Below are positions 14,146-22,308 of a DNA stretch of 31,870 bases, in pieces. The stretch lies in the NCBI GenBank assembly GCA_938046755.1, contig CALIXC010000275.1, positions 1-31,870 on the forward strand, read 5' to 3'. The notes under the pieces were generated by a model. It saw nothing but the letters and a program-made list of their open reading frames with translations. It searched no databases and was not told the origin of the DNA. The position numbers were made by a program, and so were the translations under genes. Numbering within the stretch: the stretch's first letter is position 1; every line of letters starts with the position of its first letter. The stretch comes from an uncultured Lautropia sp. GTDB lineage: Bacteria > Pseudomonadota > Gammaproteobacteria > Burkholderiales > Burkholderiaceae_E.

Positions 14146-15900
14146 TCAGTTGCCCGTCTTGCCACGCAGCAGGCTCTCCGGGTGACGCTCCAGGTAATCG
14201 GTCAGACGTCGCAGCGAATCGGCTGCCTTCGAGACCGAACGCAGCGTCTGCTGCAGCTCTTCCTGCGTCGGCGAATCACTGGCCAGCGTCCGGTTGGCCG
14301 ACACCAGCGTTCGGTCTGCCGAATCCAGCGTCTTCTTCAGGCTCTGGATGGTGCCCAGCAGCTGCGGCGCCAGATTGTCGTTGAGCCCCTTGACGGTCTT
14401 CTCGGTGGCATTGACCGTGCGTCGCATGCCCGACAGCGTCTGCTGCAGATCACGCCCGATCTGATCGAACGGCACCTTGTTGATCTTGGCAAGGATCTCG
14501 GCAATCTGCTGCTGGAACTCGTCCAGCGAATTGCCCACCGTCGGCAGTTCCATCAGGTCGCCCTGCACGCTGCGCATCTCGGCCGGCTTGGCCTGCGGGA
14601 AGAAGTCCAGCGAGACATACAGCTGGCCCGTCAGCAGGTTGCCGGTACGCAACTGCGCCCGCAGCCCGCGCTTGACCATGTTCTGCAGCCAGCGATTGCC
14701 CTCTTCCTCCATCTCCTCCTGCGTCATGCCGGCGCCCAGAGGCCCCTGGGCCTGCAGCCCGCGACCCCGCTTCATGCGGTCGGAAAACACCTCGATCAGC
14801 ACCGGCATGTGAATCTCGTTGGTGTTCTCGTCCACCACGGCGTCGATGGCCCGGACCTGGCCCAGCTCCACGCCCCGGAAATCCACGATGGCCCCCACCT
14901 GCAGCCCCCGCAGTGACTGGTCGAAGTTCAGCACCAGAAAGCGCGACAGCCCGTCAGGCTTCTTCATGGCATCCGCCTCGCTGGCCGCCAGCGTGAAGGC
15001 GGTATGCTCGTTGGCCGCATCGCCCTTGCCTTCGATGGGCGAGGCAAAGGCAATGCCGCCCAGCACCACCGTCAGCAGCGACTGCGTGCGGACCGACACC
15101 CCGCTGGAATCCAGCTTCGCCTCCACGCCGCTGGCCTCCCAGAAGCGCGAGTTCGTGCCCACGAAGCGGTCATAGGGGCTGTTCACGAAGATGTCGATCG
15201 TCACCCGGTCACCCGACTCGTCCAGCGAATACCCGGTCACGCGCCCCACCGTCACCCGCCTGTAGAGCACCGGCGAACCGATGTCCAGCGACCCCAGATC
15301 TTTAGCGTGCAAGCGAAACTGGCTGCCCGCCTCGTCGTATTTCAGCGGCGGCGGGCTTTCCAGCCCCACGAAGGCCGAGACCATCTCGGCCGACTTGCCG
15401 GCATCCACGCCAATGTAGGCCCCCGACAGCAGCGTGCCCAGGCCAGACACCCCCGAGATGTCGGCACGCGGCCGCACGACCCAGTAGCGCGAGTCCTTGG
15501 CCCGGAAAGACCCGGCCTTGCGATTCAGCTCGATGTCCACTTCCACATGCGAGCGGTCGTCGGCCAGCTCGATGGACTTCACCTGACCCACTTCCACGTC
15601 CTTGTAGCGCAGCTTCGTCTTGCCCGCCTCCAGCCCCTCGGCCGTCTTGAAACTGACCGTGATCGTCGGACCGTGCTGCGTCATCTGGCGATAGGTGAGA
15701 ATCGCCCCCACCAAAGCCGCCAAGAGCGGCAGCAGCCAGATCAGCGACGGCAGCCAGCGATAGCGCCTATCCTCCACCACCGCCTCGGGCACCAGTACAT
15801 CGTCGCGAAAGCCGCCGGCAGCTCCCTGTGCCTGCCCCCGGCCGGTCCCGGCCGCCGTCACAGGGCGCCCCTGCGAACCAGATCGTTCCTCGTTGCTCAT
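14146..15900 (-). CDS. pqiB: PqiB, MCE-domain protein of the intermembrane transport system
   Basis: PqiB forms stacked hexameric MCE rings and a long tube across the periplasm that is thought to carry lipids between inner and outer membranes. The 584-residue protein has a disordered cytoplasmic lead, one membrane helix (about 49-70), and three MCE domains starting near TVSFKTAEGLEAGKTKLRYK (81-100), FRLHAKDLGSLDIGSPVLYR (195-214) and LVLNFDQSLRGLQVGAIVDF (about 324-343). The last 130 residues are heptad-rich helices, the expected needle-forming part. AAGGG at 15908-15912 is seven bases before the ATG. It follows pqiA by 53 bases. Length and domain number match the family. Confidence 0.94.
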   Translation of the reverse strand: MSNEERSGSQGRPVTAAGTGRGQAQGAAGGFRDDVLVPEAVVEDRRYRWLPSLIWLLPLLAALVGAILTYRQMTQHGPTITVSFKTAEGLEAGKTKLRYKDVEVGQVKSIELADDRSHVEVDIELNRKAGSFRAKDSRYWVVRPRADISGVSGLGTLLSGAYIGVDAGKSAEMVSAFVGLESPPPLKYDEAGSQFRLHAKDLGSLDIGSPVLYRRVTVGRVTGYSLDESGDRVTIDIFVNSPYDRFVGTNSRFWEASGVEAKLDSSGVSVRTQSLLTVVLGGIAFASPIEGKGDAANEHTAFTLAASEADAMKKPDGLSRFLVLNFDQSLRGLQVGAIVDFRGVELGQVRAIDAVVDENTNEIHMPVLIEVFSDRMKRGRGLQAQGPLGAGMTQEEMEEEGNRWLQNMVKRGLRAQLRTGNLLTGQLYVSLDFFPQAKPAEMRSVQGDLMELPTVGNSLDEFQQQIAEILAKINKVPFDQIGRDLQQTLSGMRRTVNATEKTVKGLNDNLAPQLLGTIQSLKKTLDSADRTLVSANRTLASDSPTQEELQQTLRSVSKAADSLRRLTDYLERHPESLLRGKTGN

Positions 15901-15953
15901 CCGTCAACCCTTGTCCACACCATGGCGCCCGCTAAAAGCCGGCACCGATTGCT

Positions 15954-17378
15954 CTATCCCGCACGCCCCGAAACCACGCCCGGGTTCGCACGCCTTCGCC
16001 TGTGACCGTACAGCAGCCCGAGCCGGAAACGCGCGTCCCAGGCCCGTCGCGCATCGAAACTCATCGTCGCCAGCATCGTCAGCACCACCACCGCCCCGAA
16101 AGCGGCAATGCCCGGACCAGCCTTGATCACCGCCACGCCCGGCACCTGCACCAGCGAGCTGGTCACCGCCACCACGAACACGTCCAGCATCGACCAGCGC
16201 CCCACCCATTCCACGATGTCGTAGAGATGGGTACGCTCCTGAAGCCGCCACAGACTGCGGAACTGCACCAGCAGCGCCAGCAGGATCAGCGCCACCAGCT
16301 TGAAGAGCGGGATCAGGAAGCTAGCGATGAAGATGATGGCCGCCAGCGCCCACTCTCCGTCCTGCCAGAAGTAGATCACCCCGGACAGGATCGTCGAATC
16401 ATCGGTGCCAAACAGCGTGCTGGTGGTCATCACCGGCAGCAGGTTGGCCGGCACGTAGAGGATCATCGCCGTGATCAACAGCGCCCAGGTCACGCCCAGC
16501 CCCCCCGGCTTGCGCCGGTACAGCCGCGCGTCACAGTGCCGGCAGCGCTCGCCTTCCCGGGCTTCAGCCCAGACGGTGTCGCAGTGCCGGCAGGAGATCA
16601 TGCCCAGCCGGCGCCCACAGAACCGGGCCGACTCTGCCGCCGTCAGCAGCGCGCCGGCATGTGCGTCGCGATGCCTGCCCATCGCCGCCTGCCATTCCCC
16701 GTCGGCATCTTCCAGCATCGGCGGCTGGCCGGCATACACCACCTGGTCATCCTGCAGCCGCACCTCGCCCACCGGCATGTGGGTGCGCCGGATGAGCCGC
16801 CGCAGCCGGAACGTGAGAACCACCGTGAGCGTAATGGTCGTGCCCATCCATGCCCACAGCGCCGGACCGGCAATGATGCTGGCCATCGACGACAGCTTGA
16901 TGATGGCCACCAACACCCCCAGCAGGAACACCTCCACCATGCTCCATGGATACACCTGCTGCATCATCCGCACCAGCCGGTTCTGCACGCCAGCCGGCAC
17001 GTCATCGCGCCCGGTCAGCCACAGCACGAACAGGAGCGTCAGCAGATACAGCCCCGGCAGGAAGAGCGTGGGCACGAACACCATCAGCGCCACCGCGAAC
17101 ATCTCGGACTGCAGCAGCGTCGTCACCGCGCCCAGCAGCGTCAGCTGGTAGACGGTACCCTGCAGCTCGATGGCCACGATGGGAAAGACGTTGGCCATCA
17201 CGAAGAGCAGCAGGCAGGTGAGCACCAGCGGAATCATCCGCGCCCGATTGAGGCGCGACGACCTGGACAGCTCCGAGCCGCACACCCGGCATCGCGCACG
17301 CTGTCCATCCTTGAGGTGCACACGCCTGTGCAGGGTGTCGCACATCGGACAGGCCGTCAGACCATGGACTTCGCGCAT
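15954..17378 (-). CDS. pqiA: PqiA, inner-membrane partner of PqiB
   Basis: The start chosen is the ATG at 17378 (474 residues): it places MREVHGLTACPMC just before the first zinc ribbon, and the frame upstream belongs to the antisense of mnmD. PqiA is built of two similar halves, each with a rubredoxin-like zinc ribbon and four membrane helices. The cysteines are C10/C13 and C30/C33 in the first half and C263/C266 and C279/C282 in the second. Both halves keep the WSM-(V/L)-(E/D)-VF motif (PWSMVEVF at 144-151 and RWSMLDVF at 394-401). It probably feeds lipid into, or energises, the PqiB tube. An adjacent in-frame GTG (17381) is an alternative start. Confidence 0.93.
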   Translation of the reverse strand: MREVHGLTACPMCDTLHRRVHLKDGQRARCRVCGSELSRSSRLNRARMIPLVLTCLLLFVMANVFPIVAIELQGTVYQLTLLGAVTTLLQSEMFAVALMVFVPTLFLPGLYLLTLLFVLWLTGRDDVPAGVQNRLVRMMQQVYPWSMVEVFLLGVLVAIIKLSSMASIIAGPALWAWMGTTITLTVVLTFRLRRLIRRTHMPVGEVRLQDDQVVYAGQPPMLEDADGEWQAAMGRHRDAHAGALLTAAESARFCGRRLGMISCRHCDTVWAEAREGERCRHCDARLYRRKPGGLGVTWALLITAMILYVPANLLPVMTTSTLFGTDDSTILSGVIYFWQDGEWALAAIIFIASFLIPLFKLVALILLALLVQFRSLWRLQERTHLYDIVEWVGRWSMLDVFVVAVTSSLVQVPGVAVIKAGPGIAAFGAVVVLTMLATMSFDARRAWDARFRLGLLYGHRRRRANPGVVSGRAG

Positions 17379-17393
17379 CACTAGAATAACCTC

Positions 17394-18404
17394 ATGACCC
17401 CGGAAACGATACCTGATGCCACCGGCAGCACCCCGGTCGCCTGGCAGGACGGCCAGCCCTTCAGTCCCCGCTACGGGGACCGCTACCACACGCAAAGTGG
17501 CGCCCGCGCTCAGGCCGAACACGTCTTCCTGGGCGGCTGCGGACTACCCGACGCATGGTCGGGGAGTCCCCCGGAAACGGTCGGAAACGACCAGGACCGC
17601 TACACGTCGGGAAGCATCCCAGGCCTAGACAATGGCAGGAATTCCGACACCGCCGTGGCCCCTTCCGGCCCCGACCGCTGGACCATCCTGGAAACCGGCT
17701 TCGGCTTGGGGCTGAACTTCCTGTCGGCCTGGGCCTGCTGGCAGGCCAGTCCAGTACGCCCGACCACGCTGCGCTTCGTCAGCACCGAGGCGCATCCGGT
17801 CAGCGCCCACGACATCCACCGTGCCAGCGCCGATGATCCACAGCTGCAGCCGCTGGCCGAGCGCCTGGCCGATGCCTGGCCGGATACCACGACACTGGCC
17901 GCATGGTACTCGGGAAACGCCACCGGCGCGCCCCCCTGTCACACCGATACCGAATCGGAAACATCTACCGGGGGCAGCGTGGCCCCGGGAAGGACATCCC
18001 GGCTGCAGACATCCGGTTTTCCGGATCCTGCCGTGCCGCAGCCGTCGAATGAACCGCCTTGCCTGACCCTGCGCTTTTCCGACCTCCCGGGAACGGTCGA
18101 GCTGCAGCTGCTGCTGGGTGACGCCGCCACCCGTCTGAAGGACTGGCACGCCCAGCATGGCAGCATCAGCGCCGACAGCGTGTTCCTGGACGGGTTCGAT
18201 CCGAAGAAGAACCCTGCCATGTGGGATGGCCGGACCATGCAGGCGGTGGCCCGCCACTGCCACCCAGGTACGCGCATCGCCACCTGGTGCGTGGCTCGCA
18301 GCGTGCGCGATGCGCTGACCCAGGCCGGCTTCCGGCTGCAGAAGCGCCCCGGCCTGCCCCCCAAGCGCCACTGCCTGGCGGGGGAATGGCCCGGCACGCC
18401 GTAG
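17394..18404 (+). CDS. MnmD-type tRNA methyltransferase domain protein (stand-alone), with two insertions
   Basis: This matches the methyltransferase half of MnmC, which methylates 5-aminomethyl-2-thiouridine at the tRNA wobble base using S-adenosylmethionine. Landmarks: WQDGQPFSPRYGDRYHTQSG (17-36) and HVFLGGCGLPDAW (43-55) at the N-terminus, the SAM-binding LETGFGLGLNF (99-109), FLDGFDPKKNPAMW (264-277) and the C-terminal GFRLQKRPGLPPKRHCLAGEW-type end. The FAD-dependent oxidase half of MnmC is absent; the frame stops cleanly. At 336 residues it is about 100 longer than stand-alone MnmD proteins because of two polar, low-complexity insertions (about 57-92 and 173-225). Its start is 15 bases from that of divergent pqiA, and its stop six bases from the next convergent gene. 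Confidence 0.88.
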   Translation: MTPETIPDATGSTPVAWQDGQPFSPRYGDRYHTQSGARAQAEHVFLGGCGLPDAWSGSPPETVGNDQDRYTSGSIPGLDNGRNSDTAVAPSGPDRWTILETGFGLGLNFLSAWACWQASPVRPTTLRFVSTEAHPVSAHDIHRASADDPQLQPLAERLADAWPDTTTLAAWYSGNATGAPPCHTDTESETSTGGSVAPGRTSRLQTSGFPDPAVPQPSNEPPCLTLRFSDLPGTVELQLLLGDAATRLKDWHAQHGSISADSVFLDGFDPKKNPAMWDGRTMQAVARHCHPGTRIATWCVARSVRDALTQAGFRLQKRPGLPPKRHCLAGEWPGTP

Positions 18405-18410
18405 CAGGCA

Positions 18411-18752
18411 TCAGGAACGCACCGCCACCACGATGCCGCTCATGATCAGCACGATGCCGATGAAGTACTGGGGCGTGAAGCGCTCGCCGAACAGCCAGTG
18501 ACTGGCCAGCGGCACCAGCACGAAAGCCAGCGCCATCATCGGATAGACCTTGCCCAGATCCGCCTTCTGCAGCACCCAGATCCAGGCAATGGTGATGAGC
18601 CCGTACAGCGCCAGTGCCGTGAACAACAGCGTGGCCGTGCGCGGTACCAGAAAGGAGCCGGTCTCGGCCAGCGAATTGGCGGCCAGCTTGAAGAGGATCT
18701 GGCCCGCAGCCATGCCGAAGACGCACATCAGCGCCCAGAAGTAGGTCAACAC
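18411..18752 (-). CDS. Small four-helix EamA/SMR-like membrane protein, possible lipid-linked sugar flippase subunit
   Basis: The 113-residue protein has four predicted membrane helices (about 2-22, 38-60, 70-88, 93-111) and features of the small drug/metabolite-transporter superfamily: GQILFK in helix 1, LGKVYPMMALAFVLVP in helix 3 and GIVLIMSGIVVAV in helix 4, with GER before it. The start is a GTG at 18752 with AAGGGAG eight bases upstream. It lies 31 bases after the glycosyltransferase gene in the same direction. Paired like this, relatives such as ArnE/ArnF move an undecaprenyl-phosphate-linked sugar across the inner membrane, so that role is inferred here. A multidrug SMR pump is the alternative, but the context and lack of an obvious helix-1 Glu argue against it. 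Confidence 0.75.
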   Translation of the reverse strand: MLTYFWALMCVFGMAAGQILFKLAANSLAETGSFLVPRTATLLFTALALYGLITIAWIWVLQKADLGKVYPMMALAFVLVPLASHWLFGERFTPQYFIGIVLIMSGIVVAVRS

Positions 18753-18783
18753 CGGTTGTTCTCCCTTGATGCCCTGGCGCGTG

Positions 18784-19914
18784 TCATGAACGCTGCGCCC
18801 GTGATTCGTCTGATTCGTTCCCCGCGGCCTGCACGGCCGACTCGGCGCCAGCTGGCGAACTGGTCACCGTCTCGCCCCGCATGATCTGCGTGTGTGTTCC
18901 CATCCGACGTGCCTCGATCACCCGTGTCACGGAGGCTGACGGGTTCTTGAAGCGCTCCAGCGTGCGCGACGTGCGCAGGAACGGCCGCTGCGGCACCGAC
19001 TGCACGTCCTGGCCGATGAAGGCCAGGATCAGCTCGATGCCTACCAGCACCGGCAGGGCCGACAGCATGACGGTGCCCGGTGATGCCGTCACGCCCAGGC
19101 TGCTGGCCTCGTTCCACTTGTACAGGCCGAACAGCACCCCGAAGATCAGCAGCAGCATTCCCATGGGCAGCTGCAGCGAGGCCAGCGACAGATCCCGCAG
19201 ATAGTAGTTGTAGAAGATGCGCTTGAAGGTGTTGCGCACGTGCTTGAAGAAGAACTCGCCCACCACCTTTGAGATCCGCAGGTTGCTCACCTCGTCCCCG
19301 TAGGAGGCGTGCATCGGCACGTCCACCACCACCGCCCGCAGCGTGTTGAGCCGGAACAGCATGTCCGACTCGAAGAAATAGCGTCGGCTGATGCGTCCGA
19401 ACGGCAGGCAGGCTGCCACATCGCGGTGGATGGCCGTGTAGCCGTTGGTGGGATCGAACAGGTTCCAGTAGCCCGACGAGATCTTGTTGAAGAACGACAG
19501 CACCGCATTACCCAGCAGGCGGACGGTAGGCATCTGACTGACCTGCTCCAGGTCGAAGAAGCGGTTGCCCTTGGTGTAGTCGGCTTCGCCCGCCATGATC
19601 GGCGCCACGAAGTCCGGCAGCAGCTCGGGTGCCATCTGGCCGTCACCGTCGATCTTGACCATGATGTCCATGCCGTCGTCCAGCGCCACCCGGTAGCCAG
19701 TCATCACCGCGCCACCCACACCCTGGTTGATCTGATGGCGGACCACCCTGACCCGGCTGTCGGTGCATTCCTGCTCCACCAGGTCGCCGGATCCCTCCGG
19801 GCAGCAGTCATCCACCACATAGACCCGCTTGACCTCGGGGCCGATGCGCTGCAGGACTTCCAGGATATGGGCCTTGACCTTGTAACAGGGAATGATGACC
19901 GCGATGCTTGCCAT
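18784..19914 (-). CDS. Membrane-anchored family 2 glycosyltransferase (DPM1/ArnC-like)
   Basis: The 376-residue protein has a GT-A catalytic domain at the N-terminus: AVIIPCYK (5-12), VVDDCCPEGSGD (33-44), NQGVGGA (63-69) and the metal/nucleotide-sugar motif KIDGDGQM with D89-G-D91, then DPTNGYTAIHRD (154-165). Two membrane helices (about 246-265 and 280-300) follow, and a 70-residue polar tail. This architecture fits enzymes that transfer a sugar from a nucleotide donor to polyprenyl phosphate on the cytoplasmic face. The sugar is unknown. The four-helix protein gene follows directly, which suggests a make-and-flip pair. A tentative -10 (TAGAAT on the minus strand) lies about 50 bases upstream, without a good -35. 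Confidence 0.85.
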   Translation of the reverse strand: MASIAVIIPCYKVKAHILEVLQRIGPEVKRVYVVDDCCPEGSGDLVEQECTDSRVRVVRHQINQGVGGAVMTGYRVALDDGMDIMVKIDGDGQMAPELLPDFVAPIMAGEADYTKGNRFFDLEQVSQMPTVRLLGNAVLSFFNKISSGYWNLFDPTNGYTAIHRDVAACLPFGRISRRYFFESDMLFRLNTLRAVVVDVPMHASYGDEVSNLRISKVVGEFFFKHVRNTFKRIFYNYYLRDLSLASLQLPMGMLLLIFGVLFGLYKWNEASSLGVTASPGTVMLSALPVLVGIELILAFIGQDVQSVPQRPFLRTSRTLERFKNPSASVTRVIEARRMGTHTQIMRGETVTSSPAGAESAVQAAGNESDESRAQRS

Positions 19915-20008
19915 GAATGCTCGTGTCGCCTGGACAACGCCGGAGAAAGACAGCTGGCTATTCTACAGGGCCGGGCGGCTCCGCCGGCGCCCTCCTGCCC
20001 AGACTGTC

Positions 20009-20026
20009 GCGCCCGTTTCCGGGCGC
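20009..20026 (-). other. GAAA-tetraloop hairpin just after recD
   Basis: On the minus strand GCGCCCG and CGGGCGC pair perfectly around a GAAA loop, a very stable RNA tetraloop form. It starts 26 bases after the recD stop. There is no T-run behind it, so it is not a classical intrinsic terminator; it could protect the 3' end of the recCBD transcript or assist Rho-dependent termination. Confidence 0.55.
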
Positions 20027-20052
20027 TCATGCCGGCACCGGCCGGCACGGCC

Positions 20053-22308
20053 TCAGTCCCTGGCCTGCAGGACCCCCGCCATCAGACCGCTGGCCCGCAG
20101 CACCCGGCGACGGATCGTCTGCCCCAGCACGCCGTCCAGCCCGCCCGGCCCCACCAGCGTGAAGAAGCGCCGTGCCCGCGTGATGGCCGTATAGACCAGC
20201 TCACGGGTCAGCACCGGCGACAGCTCAGCCGGCATCGCCAGCGCCGCGTGAACGAACTCCGAGCCCTGCGCCTTGTGTACCGTCATGGCAAACACCGTCT
20301 CGGCCGCCTGCAACCGGCTGGGCAGCACCCAGCGAATGCCATGGCTGCCCCCCTCGGCCGGGAACGCCACCCGCAACCGGCCACCCTGAGCCGCCAGCGC
20401 AATGCCCACATCGCCATTCATCAGCCCCAGCTCGTAGTCGTTGCGGGTGACGATCACCGGCCGACCCGCATACCACCCCTCGCTGGCCACCAGCAAGCCG
20501 GCCGACTGCAGCCAGAGCGCAATCTGCCGGTTCAACCGATCCACACCCCAGCTTCCCTGGCGCAGCGCACACAGCAACTGAAAGCGCCCATGGGCCTGCA
20601 GCACCCCGGCAGCCCAGTCATCCAGGCGGGCCTCGTCCGCCGGACGGTTCTGGTGCATCCACCGCAGGTAATGCGCGTACCCCACCGGCCCCTGATCGGC
20701 CGGCACTCCGTCCAGCCGGCCGTGAACCACCAATTGCCGCAACGCGGCCCAACGCTCGACGTCCACCTCGATCCGGGCGATGTCGGGCACCTGGCCCGAC
20801 GCACCCCCTGCCTGCACCTCGTCCCACAGGCGCTGCACCCTGGCCACCTCGCCATCGTTGACCAGGGCTGCCAGACGGCCGATGCCGCTGTCCGCCCCGA
20901 AGCGATGGCTGTGACGCAGCATGCCGACGCTCTGGTCCAGCAACGTGCCATCTTCTGCCCCGTCAGCCTGCAGCCCGCGGTCGATGGGCTCCTGCGCCAC
21001 CCGGGCCACCCAGTCGGCCGTCTCCGGCCAGTAGCGTCCCTCGCGGGCATGGGCACACAGCTCACCCAGAATGGCACCGGCCTCCACCGACGCCAGCTGA
21101 TCCTTGTCCCCCAGCAGGATGAGCCGTGCCCTGGGCGGCAGCGCATGCATCACCTGCGCCATCATTTCCAGGTCGATCATCGAGGCCTCGTCGATCACCA
21201 GCACGTCCAGCGGCAGCGGATTGCGCGCGTCATGCCGGAAATGCCGCGTGCCCGGCCGGCTGCCCAGCAAACGGTGCAGTGTCGAGACGGACCGCGGAAT
21301 GGCCGCCCGGATCGCCTCGCCCTGGGGCACGTCCTTAAGCGGCAGCCGGTCAATGGCGCTGCTGATCGAGCTGCCCAACCGTGCTGCCGCCTTGCCGGTG
21401 GGCGCCGCCAGCCCGATGCGCAGGAACTGCCCCTGCCCGGCCAGCGCCAGCCATTGCAACAGGGCCAGCAGCCGGATCACCGTCGTCGTCTTGCCTGTAC
21501 CCGGCCCCCCGGTGATCAGCCCGAAGCGCCGCCGTGCCGCCAGCGCACAGGCAATCCGCTGCCAGTCCGCCCTGCGCCCGGGCTCTGCTGCTGCGTCCCC
21601 GACCGCTCCCGCAGCCTGCATTCCGGCCATGTGCACCGAACGGGTGGCTGCATGGGCCGCATGCTCTGCCCCGGCACTGCCCGGTCCGCCAAACAGCACC
21701 ACCAGCGCCTCCTGCAGGCGAGGCTCTTCTTCCCCGGACAGACCCGGCAGCATCAGCCGCTGCCGGATGCCCTGCTGCACGTCCTGCTCGTACTGCCAGA
21801 AACGCCGCAGGTACAGCCGATGCTGCACCAGCACCAGTGGCGTCGTCCGGGCCCCATCTGCGGACATCTCATCCTCTGGCCCCATGGCCGACGGCTGCGC
21901 CACCAGTGATGGGCACGCCACACAGGCTGCCTGCCAGTCCGCCAGCGTCAACGTCTGCAGCCAGGGCTCCACCGGAATCGACAGCACCTGCATCGGCTGC
22001 TCCAGCACCGCCTGCAGATCCAGACAGACATGGCCTCGTCCCAGCTGCCAGCTGCACAGCGCCGCCGCCAGCAGCACCGGCAGCAACGCCGGAGACGGTT
22101 CCGCTCCCTCCGCCAGAAAATGCGCCAGTTCCAGATCGATGCGCCGCAGCCAGCCATCCTCATGCCAGCGTGCCAGAAGCGCCAGCATGCCGGTCACGTC
22201 CGTGGGCAGCACCACGTCCTCTTTCTCCGGCAACGAAGCAAACAGGTCCCCCGTCAGTTCGTCCTGCACCGGTTTTCGGCTTCGTTGTGTCATCGCACCT
22301 CTCGTCAC
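20053..22308 (-). CDS. recD: RecBCD exonuclease V subunit alpha, RecD helicase
   Basis: RecD is the fast 5'-3' helicase of RecBCD. The 751-residue product has the superfamily 1 motifs: Walker A GGPGTGKTTT (267-276), AAPTGKAAARL (301-311), Walker B VIDEAS (371-376), LLGDKDQLASVEAG (398-411), TVHKAQGSEF (about 675-685) and VYTAITRARRFF (about 702-713). It is longer than E. coli RecD (608), with Ala/Gly-rich additions before Walker A (about 207-245). A GTG at 22308 overlaps the recB stop (GTGA, 22305-22308); an ATG at 22293 preceded by AGAGG at a usable distance is an equally good start and would remove five residues. It is the last gene of recC-recB-recD. Confidence 0.95.
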   Translation of the reverse strand: MTRGAMTQRSRKPVQDELTGDLFASLPEKEDVVLPTDVTGMLALLARWHEDGWLRRIDLELAHFLAEGAEPSPALLPVLLAAALCSWQLGRGHVCLDLQAVLEQPMQVLSIPVEPWLQTLTLADWQAACVACPSLVAQPSAMGPEDEMSADGARTTPLVLVQHRLYLRRFWQYEQDVQQGIRQRLMLPGLSGEEEPRLQEALVVLFGGPGSAGAEHAAHAATRSVHMAGMQAAGAVGDAAAEPGRRADWQRIACALAARRRFGLITGGPGTGKTTTVIRLLALLQWLALAGQGQFLRIGLAAPTGKAAARLGSSISSAIDRLPLKDVPQGEAIRAAIPRSVSTLHRLLGSRPGTRHFRHDARNPLPLDVLVIDEASMIDLEMMAQVMHALPPRARLILLGDKDQLASVEAGAILGELCAHAREGRYWPETADWVARVAQEPIDRGLQADGAEDGTLLDQSVGMLRHSHRFGADSGIGRLAALVNDGEVARVQRLWDEVQAGGASGQVPDIARIEVDVERWAALRQLVVHGRLDGVPADQGPVGYAHYLRWMHQNRPADEARLDDWAAGVLQAHGRFQLLCALRQGSWGVDRLNRQIALWLQSAGLLVASEGWYAGRPVIVTRNDYELGLMNGDVGIALAAQGGRLRVAFPAEGGSHGIRWVLPSRLQAAETVFAMTVHKAQGSEFVHAALAMPAELSPVLTRELVYTAITRARRFFTLVGPGGLDGVLGQTIRRRVLRASGLMAGVLQARD

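Noticed and set aside
16002..17384. 460-codon plus-strand frame antisense to pqiA
   Set aside because: His/Gln/Arg-rich shadow of a membrane protein gene with clear zinc ribbons and helices on the other strand.
17379..17522. 48-codon N-terminal extension of pqiA
   Set aside because: It overlaps mnmD antisense and lacks similarity; PqiA begins just before its first zinc ribbon.
19309..21909. 866-codon plus-strand open frame across the glycosyltransferase and recD
   Set aside because: It is antisense to two clear genes, has His/Arg/Gln-rich composition with no domain, and long antisense frames are expected in GC-rich coding DNA.
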